Under the pieces are notes generated by a model. That model was given only the letters and a program-made list of their open reading frames with translations. It ran no database searches and had not been told where the DNA came from. Shown one piece after another: positions 1-12,130 of a stretch of DNA of 64,000 nucleotides (position 1 is its first letter; every line of letters starts with the position of its first letter). Origin of the DNA: Batillaria attramentaria (Eukaryota; Mollusca; Gastropoda; Batillariidae); assembly GCA_018292915.2 (NCBI GenBank), contig JACVVK020000016.1:2158001-2222000 (forward strand), given 5' to 3'. A program made the translations under genes and the position numbers.

Positions 1-43
1 TTTATTTTATTTTATTTTATTTTATTTTATTTTATTTTATTTT
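1..43. repeat. (TTTTA)n pentanucleotide microsatellite
   Basis: About eight and a half perfect TTTTA units run from the first base of the window, so the array probably continues beyond the left edge. A 13-base poly-G run follows at 48-60. Confidence 0.97.
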
Positions 44-203
44 GACTGGGGGGGGGGGGGATGGGGGGGATTATGTTTGAAGGGCTGCTTTACTTGAAGA
101 ATAGAGGTGGCTTCAGAAGTACCACCAGGGGATTTGCAGTAACGGCATTACACAGTCATCAAGATGCCATATGAACCTGCCACGCACAATGTAGTTAAAT
201 TAT

Positions 204-233
204 GCCCCCCCCCCCCCCAAAAAAAAAAAAAAA
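204..233. repeat. poly-C / poly-A junction
   Basis: A run of about 15 C is followed directly by about 15 A. Confidence 0.9.
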
Positions 234-259
234 CCAACGTGTGTATATGTGTCAGTTGA

Positions 260-261
<2 letters not shown>

Positions 262-325
<64 letters not shown>

Positions 326-338
326 CGGTGTGTGTGAC

Positions 339-393
<55 letters not shown>

Positions 394-397
394 CCAC

Positions 398-432
<35 letters not shown>

Positions 433-480
433 CGGTGTGTGTGCCACGGTGTGCCGGGGCGTGCGTGCGTGCGTGCGTGC

Positions 481-552
<72 letters not shown>
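262..552. repeat. Compound (GT)n / (GTGC)n microsatellite
   Basis: Nearly 290 bases of GT dinucleotide, interrupted by GACG steps near 324, 335 and 431, a CCCACG step near 392, and a GCGT tetranucleotide block at about 460-486. The His-Thr and Cys-Val reading frames here are translated microsatellite, not genes. Alternating purine-pyrimidine DNA of this length can form Z-DNA. Confidence 0.98.
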
Positions 553-553
<1 letters not shown>

Positions 554-3500
554 GCCGGCCAGGGGACCGACCGTCCGACACTGAGAAAGGTTGTTACATA
601 CTAGCCTATGTAAAAGAAAAACGCTGCTCTCCAGTATTTTAGGGCCATGCGTGGCGCCATTAAGGCCTAATTAGGTCGCTTTTAATGGTGTAAACGTTTC
701 CACCTGACTCAATTTTCAATTTCGAATGAGTAACAGAACTTGACTACGGTTGGGGGGTGGGGGTGGTGGCGATCTGATCAGGGCGGAGTAAAAACCAGAA
801 CGTTAACAAATCACAACCAGCAGGAACCGTAAGGAAAAAGTTTGCAGCAAACGGAACCAAGGGATTAAAACACGTGGGAGCGGTTTTGCCCACAGGACAA
901 TTAATTTCATGTCAGGGCATGATTTATACCTTGACACGGGCAATATCTGTCTGAGACTGAGCTGCACTTCTGGAGACTAGGAGGGGAACGTGTGGCTGGG
1001 TTTAGACAAATCAATCCATCCTGTGCCGGAGATCTTCTTTCTTTAATTAGATTCATTAAACTCGGAGCACTGACATGCTATCCTTGGCGAGAGCCGACTC
1101 GCACGCCTACTGGTTTCAGCATCCCATCAACGAGACCCAGGAGAGCTTGAAACGGGAGATAAGCCGGCATCCCCGCGGACCCCCATCTCGTTGCCCGCCA
1201 TGTTGCCGTGTTGGTTTATCCCGGGTTATCTGCTGCAACAAGCGGGCGGGTGACAGGAGACCACATGCACCATGCACAACATGGGGCTCGCTGATAACGA
1301 GCAATTTATTTCCTCACGCACCTTGTTTTCGGACTGTGTACTAACTACGGACCGCAGACTGATGGATAGACCCATCTAGATGATGCACTGAAGACCTCAG
1401 TGACTCACTAGTAAACTAAACTGAGCCAGTAAAGGTACTGTAGCAGCATATCAGTGTATGTTCTATTCTCTGATGATCACTTCAGAAATACACCACGTCA
1501 GTGAAATTTTTTTTTTTTTTTGTGCAAATGTATGTCGATGGCAAATAATAATAATAATAATATAGCGCTGTAATAGTTCTAAGTGCTTAGTTCTATCAGT
1601 CATGCGGTTGTTCTTATGCAGTCGATTTGACTTGTTTCGTCTGATCTGCAGTCAGGTCGCCATGACGCATCCCACTGCCGGTCTTCTTCAGGAGGTCATG
1701 ACGGCTACCCCAAAGCTGCACCCCAGCCGTGTAGCTCTGCGCCCTCTGGCCAGGTTTGACGACGTAGAATATCATGGGCAGGACAGTATTCAGTGAAGAG
1801 TGTTTTCTGGGGTCTGGACATTCGTCAGTGTGGGCAATCTTGAGTCAGTTGAGGTGGCTCAGTATGTGGGTTCATTTCCCCTGATCACAGCTGGCCATGC
1901 CGGATTTCATTTCATGGTGTGACGGCTGATGGTCACCATGATGCACAACCAGCCGTTTGGAGCTCGACTCAGTGACGTTTCAGTTCCATAAGTCAGTTCC
2001 GGTGTCTTTCTCAGAATCGAGCCTTGTTTGGTTATTCAGTCATTTGTCTGTTCACACAATCACTTCTTTGCCGGGTAGTCTAAAAATCGCAGTCACAGTC
2101 ACTTCCTCAGTATTGATCAGCTAGCCCGGCCGGCGGCCATAGCACGTGGCGCAGGACAAGACAAGGGGAGACCATCTCACTTCTGCGAGTCGGAAAGGGA
2201 CCTCGGTTTTCAATGACGATCTCCTTCTTTCCTTGCAGACGCACCGGGACCAGAGACACAGTGCTAATCCTGCTTCCAACGTTATCGTGATCGTAAACTG
2301 GATAAACTGGTCTCCTCGAAATGAACGCCCAAAAAAAAACAACAACAACAAACCACAAAAACCCGCACAACTGAATTAAATCAGTTTGTTACCGTCCGAG
2401 TTCATCGCTCTTGAGCTTCTGCCAACTTTGCAATCAATTATACGCCCCCGCTTCAGCGTAAATCAGTGTGTATGTTACAAGTGCCATGATTACTACATAC
2501 GTTGATTGAGAATTTTAACCCTGCGACTTGGAAATAAAATCGTAGCATCAGACTTAATGCTCGCAGACCGCTGTGCCGAGGATAGTAGTGCATCAGGACG
2601 GCATGCATCAGGTGCAGGCAGGGATAACCCGGCGTCAGTGGCAGGGGGAATGTTATTGTATCGTGCCGTGTGTCAGCCTCCACAATCAGCCGCTCTTCCC
2701 GTAAAACGTCTGTAGACGCTTGATAGCGAGTCTCGCGACATTAACATTCGGAACCGACGTAAACAGTTTCTGGCAATCGGACGAGGGTGATAATTGCCAG
2801 CGTCTAATGGCCGCCGTGCGGTCAGGCGAGATACTGAATCCGGCGAGCAGTGAACCGTGATGGTGACGCCGGCGGCTTGCTACGTGAACTGTCTCTCCAT
2901 AGCGGCCTATTTCAGGGGCTGTGTCCAACGTAATGTATGACACTATCACTGGTGGGCAGCGACAACCTGCATTTTTTGTGTCCAGCGGCGCGTATCTGGG
3001 CAGATGATCTTCACGCTTCAAGTACCTGGAGATCGAGTCGCCATCCTCCATGCTTCAACTGAGTTCACAATGGGTTCAGTGACACCGTGACGAAACTTGC
3101 AGTGTGGCTGTTCACTGTATTCAAAACCTTTCACACGCTTAAAGTATCCGAACCTGTTGAAACGGACCTTTCCAGCACAGCAAAAATGACTCATGTACAC
3201 CGACATCATTTTGTGTCGTCACAGTATTTATTACGTACACAGAGTTGACGGTTTATGGACGACGAGGACTGAACAACTTTAATTAATCCAGTCAGCTGCT
3301 CCGCCACCCAAACTACTGCAAAAGGCCAGTATCAGCTTTTGGCACGCCGACTGCAAGGTCGGTTCCCTATGAAGTGCAGTAAGGTGTTGAGGTAGATGTC
3401 GAAATGCAGACAAAGCCAAGCACGGTAACCGAATATTTGAAAGGATTCTCACTTTCAGGCGCGTTCACGTGAAGCAAGTCTCTGTAAGTGATTAGCGAGG

Positions 3501-4257
3501 TAGGCTGACACAGGGATGTAAAGCAAATCGTCCCTGGGCTGTTTGGGGGAAGTGTCGGCTATGTTGGGCAATCATTGCAGCAGCATTTAATTAGCGCAAG
3601 ATGGGCTTATCGTGTCGGCACAGAGCGCAGACTCTGGTCTGTTTAACTGTCGGCATTAGAACAGTGTGCTGGGCTTGCTTGTGATGGAAGAAGTTTGTAA
3701 ACTTGTGTGGAAGATGTTTGTATACACAGAGACAATCAGTCGTGTCCTCCCTTTGTCGGTCAGACGGGGAAAAAAAATGCACGATTGACCGACAATACCA
3801 AATTTGTCGAGCATCCTCTGACCCTGGTCCTCTCCAGGTTTTCACACGCCCGATTGCCTTGCCTTTTTTTTTTTTTTTTTTTTCTTTTCGAGTGTTTTTT
3901 TTTGTGTGTGTGTGTGTGCTGTCGTGGCGTTTTTTTATGTTTTGTGTGTATTCAGTTTTGACATAGTTTGTTTATATGTGTGAGTGTTGGGATTTTTGTT
4001 TGGTTGGTTTGTTTTTGTTTGTTTGTTTTGTTTTAGGGGGGAGCGGGGGGGGGGGAGGCACAGGTGGGCGGGTTGGGTGAACTTTCAAGTTTTTGTTTTC
4101 GCCCATGCCGTTTCTGGAAAACGATTAAAAGGGGCTGATACTTAATACTACCATTTTTATGCTCATAGATCCAACGTTCTGAGCTATTTTCGTGGTATCT
4201 ATCATCACACTACTTAGACTGTCACCTGGACAGTGACAGCGGCTGTAATGCTGGCAC
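553..4257. other. Stretch without recognisable gene
   Basis: I saw no domain, splice-bounded exon or mobile element of substance, apart from a poly-T at 1508-1521, an (ATA)n LINE-tail remnant at 1541-1600, and T-rich/GTTT-rich DNA at 3864-4040. Short ORFs here have no recognisable motif. Confidence 0.6.
1541..1600 (-). mobile_element. Remnant LINE/SINE 3' end with (ATT)n tail
   Basis: Read on the minus strand, a segment containing AGCGCTATATT runs into an (ATT)n tail. The same TAGCGC box beside an AAT repeat occurs at 7658-7735 and at 45303-45390, where it is attached to RT C-terminal coding sequence. This is therefore probably a short 3' fragment of the same L2/CR1-like family. Confidence 0.4.
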
Positions 4258-4310
4258 TGAATCAATGAATGAATCAATGAATCAATGAAACTTTATTTTA
4301 CAACGGTAGA
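4258..4310 (-). mobile_element. Possible CR1-like 3' terminus
   Basis: On the minus strand, an AATAAAG-containing segment ends in imperfect 8-bp units of the type TTGATTCA. Short 8-bp terminal repeats are typical of CR1-type LINE 3' ends. No coding sequence is attached, so this is tentative. Confidence 0.25.
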
Positions 4311-4454
4311 GGCAGTTGACGTCAGCTAATCAGTTTTCATACCTGCCGTTGCTAAAAACTACTATTAACTAAGTAATAAAAACAAACAAAAAGGAACAAA
4401 AACAAATAAACGCACAAATAAAACAAACAAACAACAAGCAGATGTTGCAAACAT

Positions 4455-4457
<3 letters not shown>

Positions 4458-4498
<41 letters not shown>
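4458..4498. repeat. (CA)n microsatellite
   Basis: About 20 CA units directly abut the 87-bp minisatellite. Confidence 0.97.
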
Positions 4499-4499
<1 letters not shown>

Positions 4500-4500
4500 G

Positions 4501-5769
4501 GACATTACACTGCCATGTTAGAGAGCTGGCTGGGCGCCGTACAGGTGAGTGTGTTGATTTCAGTGGGCACTGTGGGTATGATACAGTGACATTACACTGC
4601 CATGTTAGAGAGCTGGCTGGGCGCCGTACAGGTGAGTGTGTTGATTTCAGTGGGCACTGTGGGTATGATACAGTGACATTACACTGCCATGTTAGAGAGC
4701 TGGCTGGGCGCCGTACAGGTGAGTGTGTTGATTTCAGTGGGCACTGTGGGTATGATACAGTGACATTACACTGCCATGTTAGAGAGCTGGCTGGGCGCCG
4801 TACAGGTGAGTGTGTTGATTTCAGTGGGCACTGTGGGTATGATACAGTGACATTACACTGCCATGTTAGAGAGCTGGCTGGGCGCCGTACAGGTGAGTGT
4901 GTTGATTTCAGTGGGCACTGTGGGTATGATACAGTGACATTACACTGCCATGTTAGAGAGCTGGCTGGGCGCCGTACAGGTGAGTGTGTTGATTTCAGTG
5001 GGCACTGTGGGTATGATACAGTGACATTACACTGCCATGTTAGAGAGCTGGCTGGGCGCCGTACAGGTGAGTGTGTTGATTTCAGTGGGCACTGTGGGTA
5101 TGATACAGTGACATTACACTGCCATGTTAGAGAGCTGGCTGGGCGCCGTACAGGTGAGTGTGTTGATTTCAGTGGGCACTGTGGGTATGATACAGTGACA
5201 TTACACTGCCATGTTAGAGAGCTGGCTGGGCGCCGTACAGGTGAGTGTGTTGATTTCAGTGGGCACTGTGGGTATGATACAGTGACATTACACTGCCATG
5301 TTAGAGAGCTGGCTGGGCGCCGTACAGGTGAGTGTGTTGATTTCAGTGGGCACTGTGGGTATGATACAGTGACATTACACTGCCATGTTAGAGAGCTGGC
5401 TGGGCGCCGTACAGGTGAGTGTGTTGATTTCAGTGGGCACTGTGGGTATGATACAGTGACATTACACTGCCATGTTAGAGAGCTGGCTGGGCGCCGTACA
5501 GGTGAGTGTGTTGATTTCAGTGGGCACTGTGGGTATGATACAGTGACATTACACTGCCATGTTAGAGAGCTGGCTGGGCGCCGTACAGGTGAGTGTGTTG
5601 ATTTCAGTGGGCACTGTGGGTATGATACAGTGACATTACACTGCCATGTTAGAGAGCTGGCTGGGCGCCGTACAGGTGAGTGTGTTGATTTCAGTGGGCA
5701 CGGTGGGTATGATACAGTGACATTACACTGCCATGTTAGAGAGCTGGCTGGGCGCCGTACAGGTGAGTG
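4501..5769. repeat. 87-bp minisatellite, 14 full units plus one partial
   Basis: Units start at 4501, 4588, 4675 and every 87 bases to 5719; the last unit is partial (51 bases). The only difference I see between full units is C to G near 5702 in unit 14. Because 87 is divisible by 3 and the forward frame has no stop, a 29-residue peptide with four cysteines and three histidines repeats through the whole array. Each unit, including the partial one, holds CAGGTGAGT, a full consensus 5' splice donor. TTGATTTCAG, an acceptor-like string, follows it by a few bases in the full units. No upstream coding exon was identified, so a protein product is unproven; a non-coding minisatellite is the default reading. 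Near-identity implies recent expansion or continuous homogenisation. Confidence 0.98.
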
Positions 5770-6616
5770 AGTGTGTGTATAATCACAGACTGTAGCTGAC
5801 TAAAGGGAGGCCCGAGGCAGCGTGTGGACACGACCCGTCATTACACGCTGTTTACGCAGCGTGCCGCTCAGCTCTGTCCACACGCCTGCTCGTTAATTGA
5901 CCATCAACATCTTGTAATGGGTATCGTTCCGGACTTGCCCACCGCCGTCAGCATCTTGTAATGGGAAATGTTCCAGTCTAGCGCCTGCTGTGAGCCGTGG
6001 CCGGAGGGCAGCAGTGCCCGTGAATGTAGCTGGCATGTCCACTACCCGGTCAGCATTTGACCTGACGCAGATCGTATCGGGACCACGCCCATCTGTAGCC
6101 GGTTACATCACCAAGTTTCGGCAAGTGGCCAGTGTTCTCTGACCAGATAGGTACTTTTGCTCGCTCGATTTTTTTTTCCAGACTCCATAGGCTTTGCGGC
6201 GACAGTCACCATACTCCGCTACGTTTGACCTCCACCTTCAAAAGAGTGAGGAGCCAAGCTTTGCGGCGGAGGACAGCCCTAAGCTTACCCTTCCCACTCT
6301 GCCCCGTCCCCATCTGGTGGTAAGGCTGACGGGAACAGCGAACCAGTAACGTGAACGGACAGTTATCTTTGTCACTGACTAATTAGTGAGTTCCTCATCA
6401 CGCGTGTCGGTGTTGCGTCACACTCTGATTGACTTGTGCCAAACAGTCCAGTGTCAGTCAGACTTGATACAGGTGCTCCCAGCTTCCCGTCTGCCTAATG
6501 GTTATACTCTATACCATCCTCTGACCATCAGGAAACAATGTTCATGACGGACGGAGAAGCAAGTTGAATGGCTGTCAGCTGGTGGTTCTGGGCGCACGCG
6601 TGTGGCATGTGTCACA

Positions 6617-6674
<58 letters not shown>

Positions 6675-7392
6675 AACTGAAAGAGAGTGATTTGTTACAG
6701 TCCACATTCTCCCATTTGTATGAAGTTGTTCAATGGACCGCCGTGCACCACCTCCTGGTCCACTCGGCTATTGTTACACAAAGTTTTCCCACGTTTTGCC
6801 ACCTTCTTTACCCCCACCCCGTCCCGAGTTATCTGAGAAGAAAGGCAGGTTGGTATACAGTTTGGCAACGTAGGCCGTTTCTCACAAACTCAACATAACC
6901 CATCCGGCACCTCCCCAGCTCCCTCCCCGAATGTCGACTCGAAATACAACTAAAGAAACCCCAAACTTTTATTATCTTGAATCAGTTGCTCCTTGGAGTA
7001 TGGCGAACAGATGCTGTACCGGCTATGCTGAACAATGAAACAAATTATTGCAGTACTCTAGTATTACACGTGACTGAAATGTGACCCCAAGCACCCAAGA
7101 TACATATCTCGATACATTCATTACCTGTCTACAGCCGAGACAAGCCCCACCGAAACTCACATTTTTTTTTTTAATTTTCAGGTGAACTTTCCAAGACGGG
7201 GTCCGGCCATAAACGAACATACAGTAAGAACAAAACCAAAGTTTTATTCCGGAGTAAAGGATTGTAATACGCAGACCGCAAATTCCCTATCAGAGTCGTT
7301 GAAGCACAACAAAAACAGGGTGGATATATGCAGTAAGGATTTATAGGAACAGTAACTCGATCAGTGAATGATTATGTCGTACACACTAACCG
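5770..7392. other. Stretch without recognisable gene
   Basis: Contains a (GT)n microsatellite at 6619-6672 and otherwise no recognisable feature. Confidence 0.6.
6619..6672. repeat. (GT)n microsatellite
   Basis: About 27 perfect GT units. Confidence 0.97.
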
Positions 7393-7607
7393 ATGTCACT
7401 TACACGTATGTTTGTGTCACACGTCTGGCTGGTCTTTTGGATTTATGAACAAGTTCAGTTACAGTGCCAGACTTGCCATCGTACCGACTATGATGAATGC
7501 ACTGCAACAGGTTTCAACCCCGGCGTGAACACGGCAGCAACTAGCCTGGCATGTCGCTTCGTCTGCAATGGACCTGAAATCTCCGTGTGGAAGAAGGAAT
7601 TATGTCA
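7393..7607 (+). CDS. Candidate Ly6/uPAR-like cysteine-rich exon
   Basis: An open frame starts at an ATG (7393). It first encodes a short hydrophobic stretch (about residues 6-17), resembling a signal peptide, then LQC-x2-C. Six cysteines follow with spacing C-x2-C-x7-C-x17-C-x3-C-x12-C and a GFNPG segment after the third. LQCxxC at the mature N-terminus and a Gly-Phe-Asn-Pro segment after the third cysteine recall the first half of the Ly6/uPAR three-finger domain, which is common in small secreted or GPI-anchored animal proteins. The frame closes at TCA|GTAAGA, a good splice donor (last exon base 7607). AG dinucleotides near 7452-7464 are alternative acceptors if the hydrophobic segment is fortuitous. 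I did not find the second half of the domain. This could be a real first or internal exon, a pseudogene piece or a chance ORF. Confidence 0.4.
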
Positions 7608-7654
7608 GTAAGACTAACATTATTCATCAGTGGATAATCACTATCTGCGAGGGA

Positions 7655-7730
7655 TAATAATAAAATAATAATAATAATAATGAATAGTACTTGTTTAGCG
7701 CTTAATCTCGCATGAAAGCAACTCATAGCG

Positions 7731-7735
<5 letters not shown>
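7655..7735 (-). mobile_element. LINE/SINE 3' end with (ATT)n tail
   Basis: On the minus strand, AGCGCTATGAG...GATTAAGCGC is followed by an (ATT)n tail at 7681-7655. It matches the 3' end of the L2/CR1-like fragment at 45303-45668. The 5' side is cut off by a CA microsatellite. Confidence 0.5.

Positions 7736-7780
<45 letters not shown>
7733..7780. repeat. (CA)n microsatellite
   Basis: Twenty-four perfect CA units. Confidence 0.97.
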
Positions 7781-7782
<2 letters not shown>

Positions 7783-8394
7783 ACATGCACTGACTACCCG
7801 GTCTGATGCAGATGAACAATTGCAGTCAAAGGCACTGAAACAATGGCAGACTAGTCATACGTGTGAAAGGCCTGACGGAAAAGATGGGTTTTCTGGTTCG
7901 ATTTGAACTGGGATCATCGCAATGCGTCTGGGGTGGCTGGGTCTCCAGATAAAGAGCATGGAAGACATACGGGTGTACATGATGTCGTAGTCGGCGCGAG
8001 TGGGTGAAGGGGGGTGGGTGAAAGGGGAAGGGGGAAGGGGGGCGGAGGTTTGAAGCTAAACGTCTTTTGTCAACCACGAAGACTGAAAGACGGACACCGG
8101 AAAAGTGGTTTCCACTGTGATAAAGTTTGATTCGTTTGAACCTTCACTGCTTATCCTTCCGATCCGTGATGAGACCGACGCTTATCACTTACTGAGAGCT
8201 GGCGTCTGATACTGGCCGGGGTACATGTACCCAGTGTCCCGTGTGAGTCCGTCAGTGTCCACACTGAGATGATGTGTGGAATGTGTGGGCCTGCACTCCG
8301 TTCTGGCATACTGATTGACAGACGGGTGAGCACAAGATTGCTGGATGTGACGAGTCCTCTTAGTACCACTACTAACAATAATGATGAGTTTCGG

Positions 8395-8607
8395 AATTTA
8401 GAATTGCATTTATTTTTCAAATGTTGTGGGCTGAACATTTCCAAAGCAGACTGGGGGGAGGAAGCCGGAGAGAACCCCCGACGATCGGCCCGAATAATCG
8501 GTGCCACATACGAGAAGGAAAAATTCTTTTCCCCGAGTGGGACTCGAACCCCTGACTTCTCGCATTGGTGTCAAGTCTCTTAACCACTAGACCACCGACC
8601 GTTGTCT
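8395..8607 (-). mobile_element. tRNA-derived SINE (family 2)
   Basis: Read on the minus strand, the head carries an RNA polymerase III A-box-like TGGTCTAGTGGTTAAGA near 8596-8580 and a B box GGTTCGAGTCC near 8552-8542. The cloverleaf acceptor arms do not pair, so this is a SINE head, not a functional tRNA gene. The body contains GGTTCTCTCCGGCTTCCTCC, a phrase shared with 40645-40680, and ends in an A/T-rich tail toward 8350-8395. No clear target-site duplication was seen. Confidence 0.65.
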
Positions 8608-11061
8608 GTCGTGGCCGGATTTCAGTCTTGCAGTTACATGTATAATAATACCGAAAGAAGGGTCGGTATGTATGTACGTGAGTGGGATCTAGTCTATACT
8701 GTGTCCGTTTCGGGCTGGTCGAGTTGGACGTCGTGGGAATGATGCGGATGTGCTGTGAATCAGTGCCGTTGAACGATCCCGGCAATGGGTGACGCGTGAC
8801 CCGAATGGGGATGGGGGCACAGTGTAAGTGAACGGCCGAGTGGGTTTGTCTTCCGATGAGTTTCGTTTTCCCGGCTGGGACGCTGACATCATCAGTTTAC
8901 TACGGGCGTAACTGCTCACCGAAAAGTTGTTGCAGTGTTAGGAATATATACATGTACTACATAGTCTAGAATGATGTCAGTTGTTGGATGAGGGCCGGAG
9001 AGACCGTGACTGACTAGCGGGTTGGAGAGGGGTTGGAGTGGAGGCCTGAAGACGATGCCGTAGAGTTTTTCAGAGCAACGACTGAGCCGGTCGTACAGTA
9101 TCACCCTTATCTGCCGGAGATCAAAGAACGACAGTTTTCCGTTTTTTTTGTGTTTTGTTTTTTTTGTTTTTTGTTGTTTTTTTCTGAAGACAAATACATG
9201 TAATTACGAGAGATGTATCGTGTTGAGCATTCCTTCCCTGTATCAGTCCAGACCGACTAAAGGCGGCCGTATGGAGTGTAGAGGGTGAACATATGAGCAG
9301 AGATAACATCCCCTCATTTTCTGGGGTTTGTGTGTGTGTTTTGTTTTGTTTTTCTCCCGTCTGTTGTGAGTTGTCTGTTGTTGACGCCGTTACCCCGGGG
9401 TGGTCGCGTTGTGGCGCATCTCTGACGTAGCTCAGGTATGCAGGTAGAGGCAGGACTGATCGGGTTAGTTGCCGGGCCGCCGGTGTGGCGGGCCGGGTTG
9501 GGAGTGGTGACCCCAGCTGAGTGCAGCCTGTAACCCCTCCCCACCTAATTAATCGACTCTGCTTCAAGTTCCCACCACACTATGCATGTGCACGCCTGAC
9601 GTGGGGTGGACTGAAGAAGGATGTTGCAGACTGAAGTGTTTGAAGCGAGCGCAGGTGAGCGCCTTGCTCCCATCGTGTTGCCCGGATGTACGCCAAGCTT
9701 CCCGTGTCATGTTTGGCGGGAAAATAAATTGGAAGATGTGGGTGTGGGGAGTGGAAGATGGCCAGATCCCCGATACAGAAAACCTTAGTTTGGTGTCTGG
9801 CGGCCTTCAGTGAAGGCATGCACTAAAATGTAATGGGCGCTCTCCGCTGATTACAGTTCATTGTGTAAATGATCTCAGTGTTAAGGCGTGACTACTGAAA
9901 AGCCCCCCCCCCCCCCCCCCCCCGCCCCGCACCGCTATCACTGAGTCGCACTCCGCATGCGTCACCGGCCCTTCCGCAGTGGACGGTACGAGAAAAACTT
10001 AGAAGAAAGAAATGCACAAATGAGATCTCTGGTTCTGCCGCCGGGGTCCACAGCTGGCTGGCTTCAGTTCTGTTTGAGCAAGGAATCCAATTCTTTTCGC
10101 CGGTGCACAATCAGTGTTTTGGCCACAAGCCGCCTTCTTGTGTCAGAGACACATAGAGACGCATGCTGATGCTGTGCCCAGAACGCTGAGGCTTTCATGC
10201 TGCACACATATTTGCTTTTGTCATCGTAATCAGCCCAACTTGAGTCGACCCGACTGTGATATCCGGGAGCAGTTAACACGTGCAGCAACTCTGAAGTCAG
10301 CCCGGTCCAAATTGGGGCATCACAGTCACTCCTTCACTGATTCACAAACAGCTTCACAGCTTCGTTAATGGTCCCACTTCCTCAGTCTCAGAACGTTATG
10401 TCAGTGACACAAGAGACTGGCGGCCAGACTGAGCCGGCTGAACAAATGACAACTTGAAGCCGGTCTGAAAGAGTGGAGGCCGGGACGGAGGCAGCTGGAC
10501 CTCATCGTCACGGTACAGGTTCTTCGCCGATGGCGGCGATCATGAGGGCGACAACTTGAAAGAAGTTCATTTTAAACATTCCGGGTACAAATCGCCAGAG
10601 CACGGTATAGTCTGTCGGGTTAAACAGAGTGCGAATTCAACACTCCTTGTTATGCTGTTCGCAGTCAGTCAATGGTCCAAAGAAAAAATCAGTGTCGACT
10701 GATTAACTTGGGGGTGGGGTGGGGGGGTGGGGGTAATAGTATTCTGTTGGTAAAACTGAGAGGTAATTGTGTGGCCGGGACTTGAGCAGACAGGGGGCGG
10801 GCTAAGGCGCACGATGAGCGGCTGGCGTTCCATCCAATCGAGTGCGACATTATCGTCGGCATCATCTTGTCGCAGCCCTCTCCCCGCCATCGCTGCTGAT
10901 CGCTCTGCCTCCTTCCGGCCTCGTTGCCGCTCGTTCTTCCCTGTGTTTGTCTTGTACCTACAGACGGGGGGCAGGGTTTGCTCGGAATGTGCTAAGTTTT
11001 GATACATGTGTCAGGGCCCTCCAGTGATGAGCATTTCACCTGTTCCCACTTGTCCGCCCAG
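8608..11061. other. Stretch without recognisable gene
   Basis: Holds T-rich DNA at 9140-9185, a 21-base poly-C run at 9903-9923, and a G-rich potential quadruplex segment at 10709-10735. No domain-bearing ORF was recognised. Confidence 0.55.
9903..9923. repeat. poly-C tract
   Basis: Twenty-one consecutive C. Confidence 0.97.
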
Positions 11062-11080
11062 CCTCTCTCTCTCTCTCTAG

Positions 11081-11106
<26 letters not shown>
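11062..11106. repeat. (CT)n microsatellite
   Basis: Two CT blocks (11062-11078 and 11081-11106) separated by an AG step. Confidence 0.95.
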
Positions 11107-11111
<5 letters not shown>

Positions 11112-11687
11112 TCACTCCATGTTGTTTGAGGAGTGAAGGTGAAGCAAGTTTGTCATATTCAGATTCTCCATTCGTTTGTTTGTTTGTTTTCGGCTTGTCT
11201 TGTCAGCGTCTTCCTGCTGTTATTCTTTTCAAATCTCATAAACGTTTCTTCCGACTTTCCTGGTATGGCTGCTGAAGTAACAACGTCACTCTTCCCTCAC
11301 TCTTCACCCCCACCTCTTAGTTCTCGGCATATACCCCCCGCCTCCCCCCCCCCCAACCCCTTTTACCTCCCCAATCAGTCTTCATCCACTCTCCTTTCCC
11401 GCCCCCCCCCCCTTTCCCCACCCAGCCGGCAGTTTTTTTCGCCTTCCTGTTCCAAGTAGTAAATAATTACGCTGTGTATCGCTCTTCGAGTGACATTTTC
11501 CTTTACAACGGGTTCACATTCTTTGCTCTTTTTCTGGAGATTTTGCGAGTCCTCATCTCTGTTGCAATTGCTAGCTATTCCGCCCTCCGTCACAAGTTCT
11601 CTCGCAGGGTCTCAGAAATGCTGATGGATCTTGTACTCGCGCCGGGTAGCTAATGAGGACCAGACCAAGTCAGACTACAAAATGGAA

Positions 11688-11688
<1 letters not shown>

Positions 11689-11726
<38 letters not shown>

Positions 11727-11728
11727 AC
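11689..11728. repeat. (CT)n-(CA)n compound microsatellite
   Basis: A CT block runs directly into CA repeats and is followed by G-rich DNA. Confidence 0.95.
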
Positions 11729-11819
11729 GTAAGGGCGGGGGGAAGGGGAGGGAGGGGGGGGGTAGGGCTGAAGAGGTTGGCGGGAGGCCGATACAGTCCC
11801 ATCCCTCACTGTCCGCTAT

Positions 11820-12130
11820 GAGTGCGGGAAGAACATTCACATAGTTCTCCACGTGCCGGGAGTGCGCCGCTCGGGATCTCTGTCTTGCGCGCATGCGCGG
11901 AACGTGAGTAGCAGGTGCAGGCACGTGCCGTCACGGGCCGGTGACGATGTCACCCGGTGTTGTCTTCTCGGATGGCACTGTGCACGTGCAGTGAGTGTTA
12001 CGCACTTTCTGTCTGATGCCGTCGCTAGGGTATTCACGCTAGGTTGTCTCAGGTCAACGTCAGTGTGGCAGCTAACGGGATCTGCTGTACAAGCCTGACG
12101 CCCGCCGGCTCAAGCTCCACGAACATCACG
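11820..12130. promoter_or_regulatory. CpG/E-box-rich segment with NRF1-type palindrome
   Basis: GCGCATGCGC at 11889-11898 is the palindromic core recognised by NRF1/EWG-type factors. Several CACGTG E-boxes cluster nearby (about 11850, 11921 and 11983) in unusually CpG-rich surroundings. AAC|GTGAGT just downstream resembles a donor. No coding exon was linked to it. Promoter function is inference. Confidence 0.3.

Noticed and set aside
1..43. Telomeric or satellite end
   Set aside because: The unit is TTTTA, not TTAGGG, and it is a simple microsatellite.
252..581. Open frames of His-Thr and Cys-Val repeats
   Set aside because: They are translations of (CA/GT)n microsatellite in every frame and strand; the same applies near 16.4, 36.1-36.4, 38.8-39.4 and 55.5 kb.
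8530..8600. Functional tRNA gene
   Set aside because: A and B boxes are present, but the acceptor arms do not pair and the sequence continues into a SINE body; the heads at 26836 and 37944 are rejected likewise.
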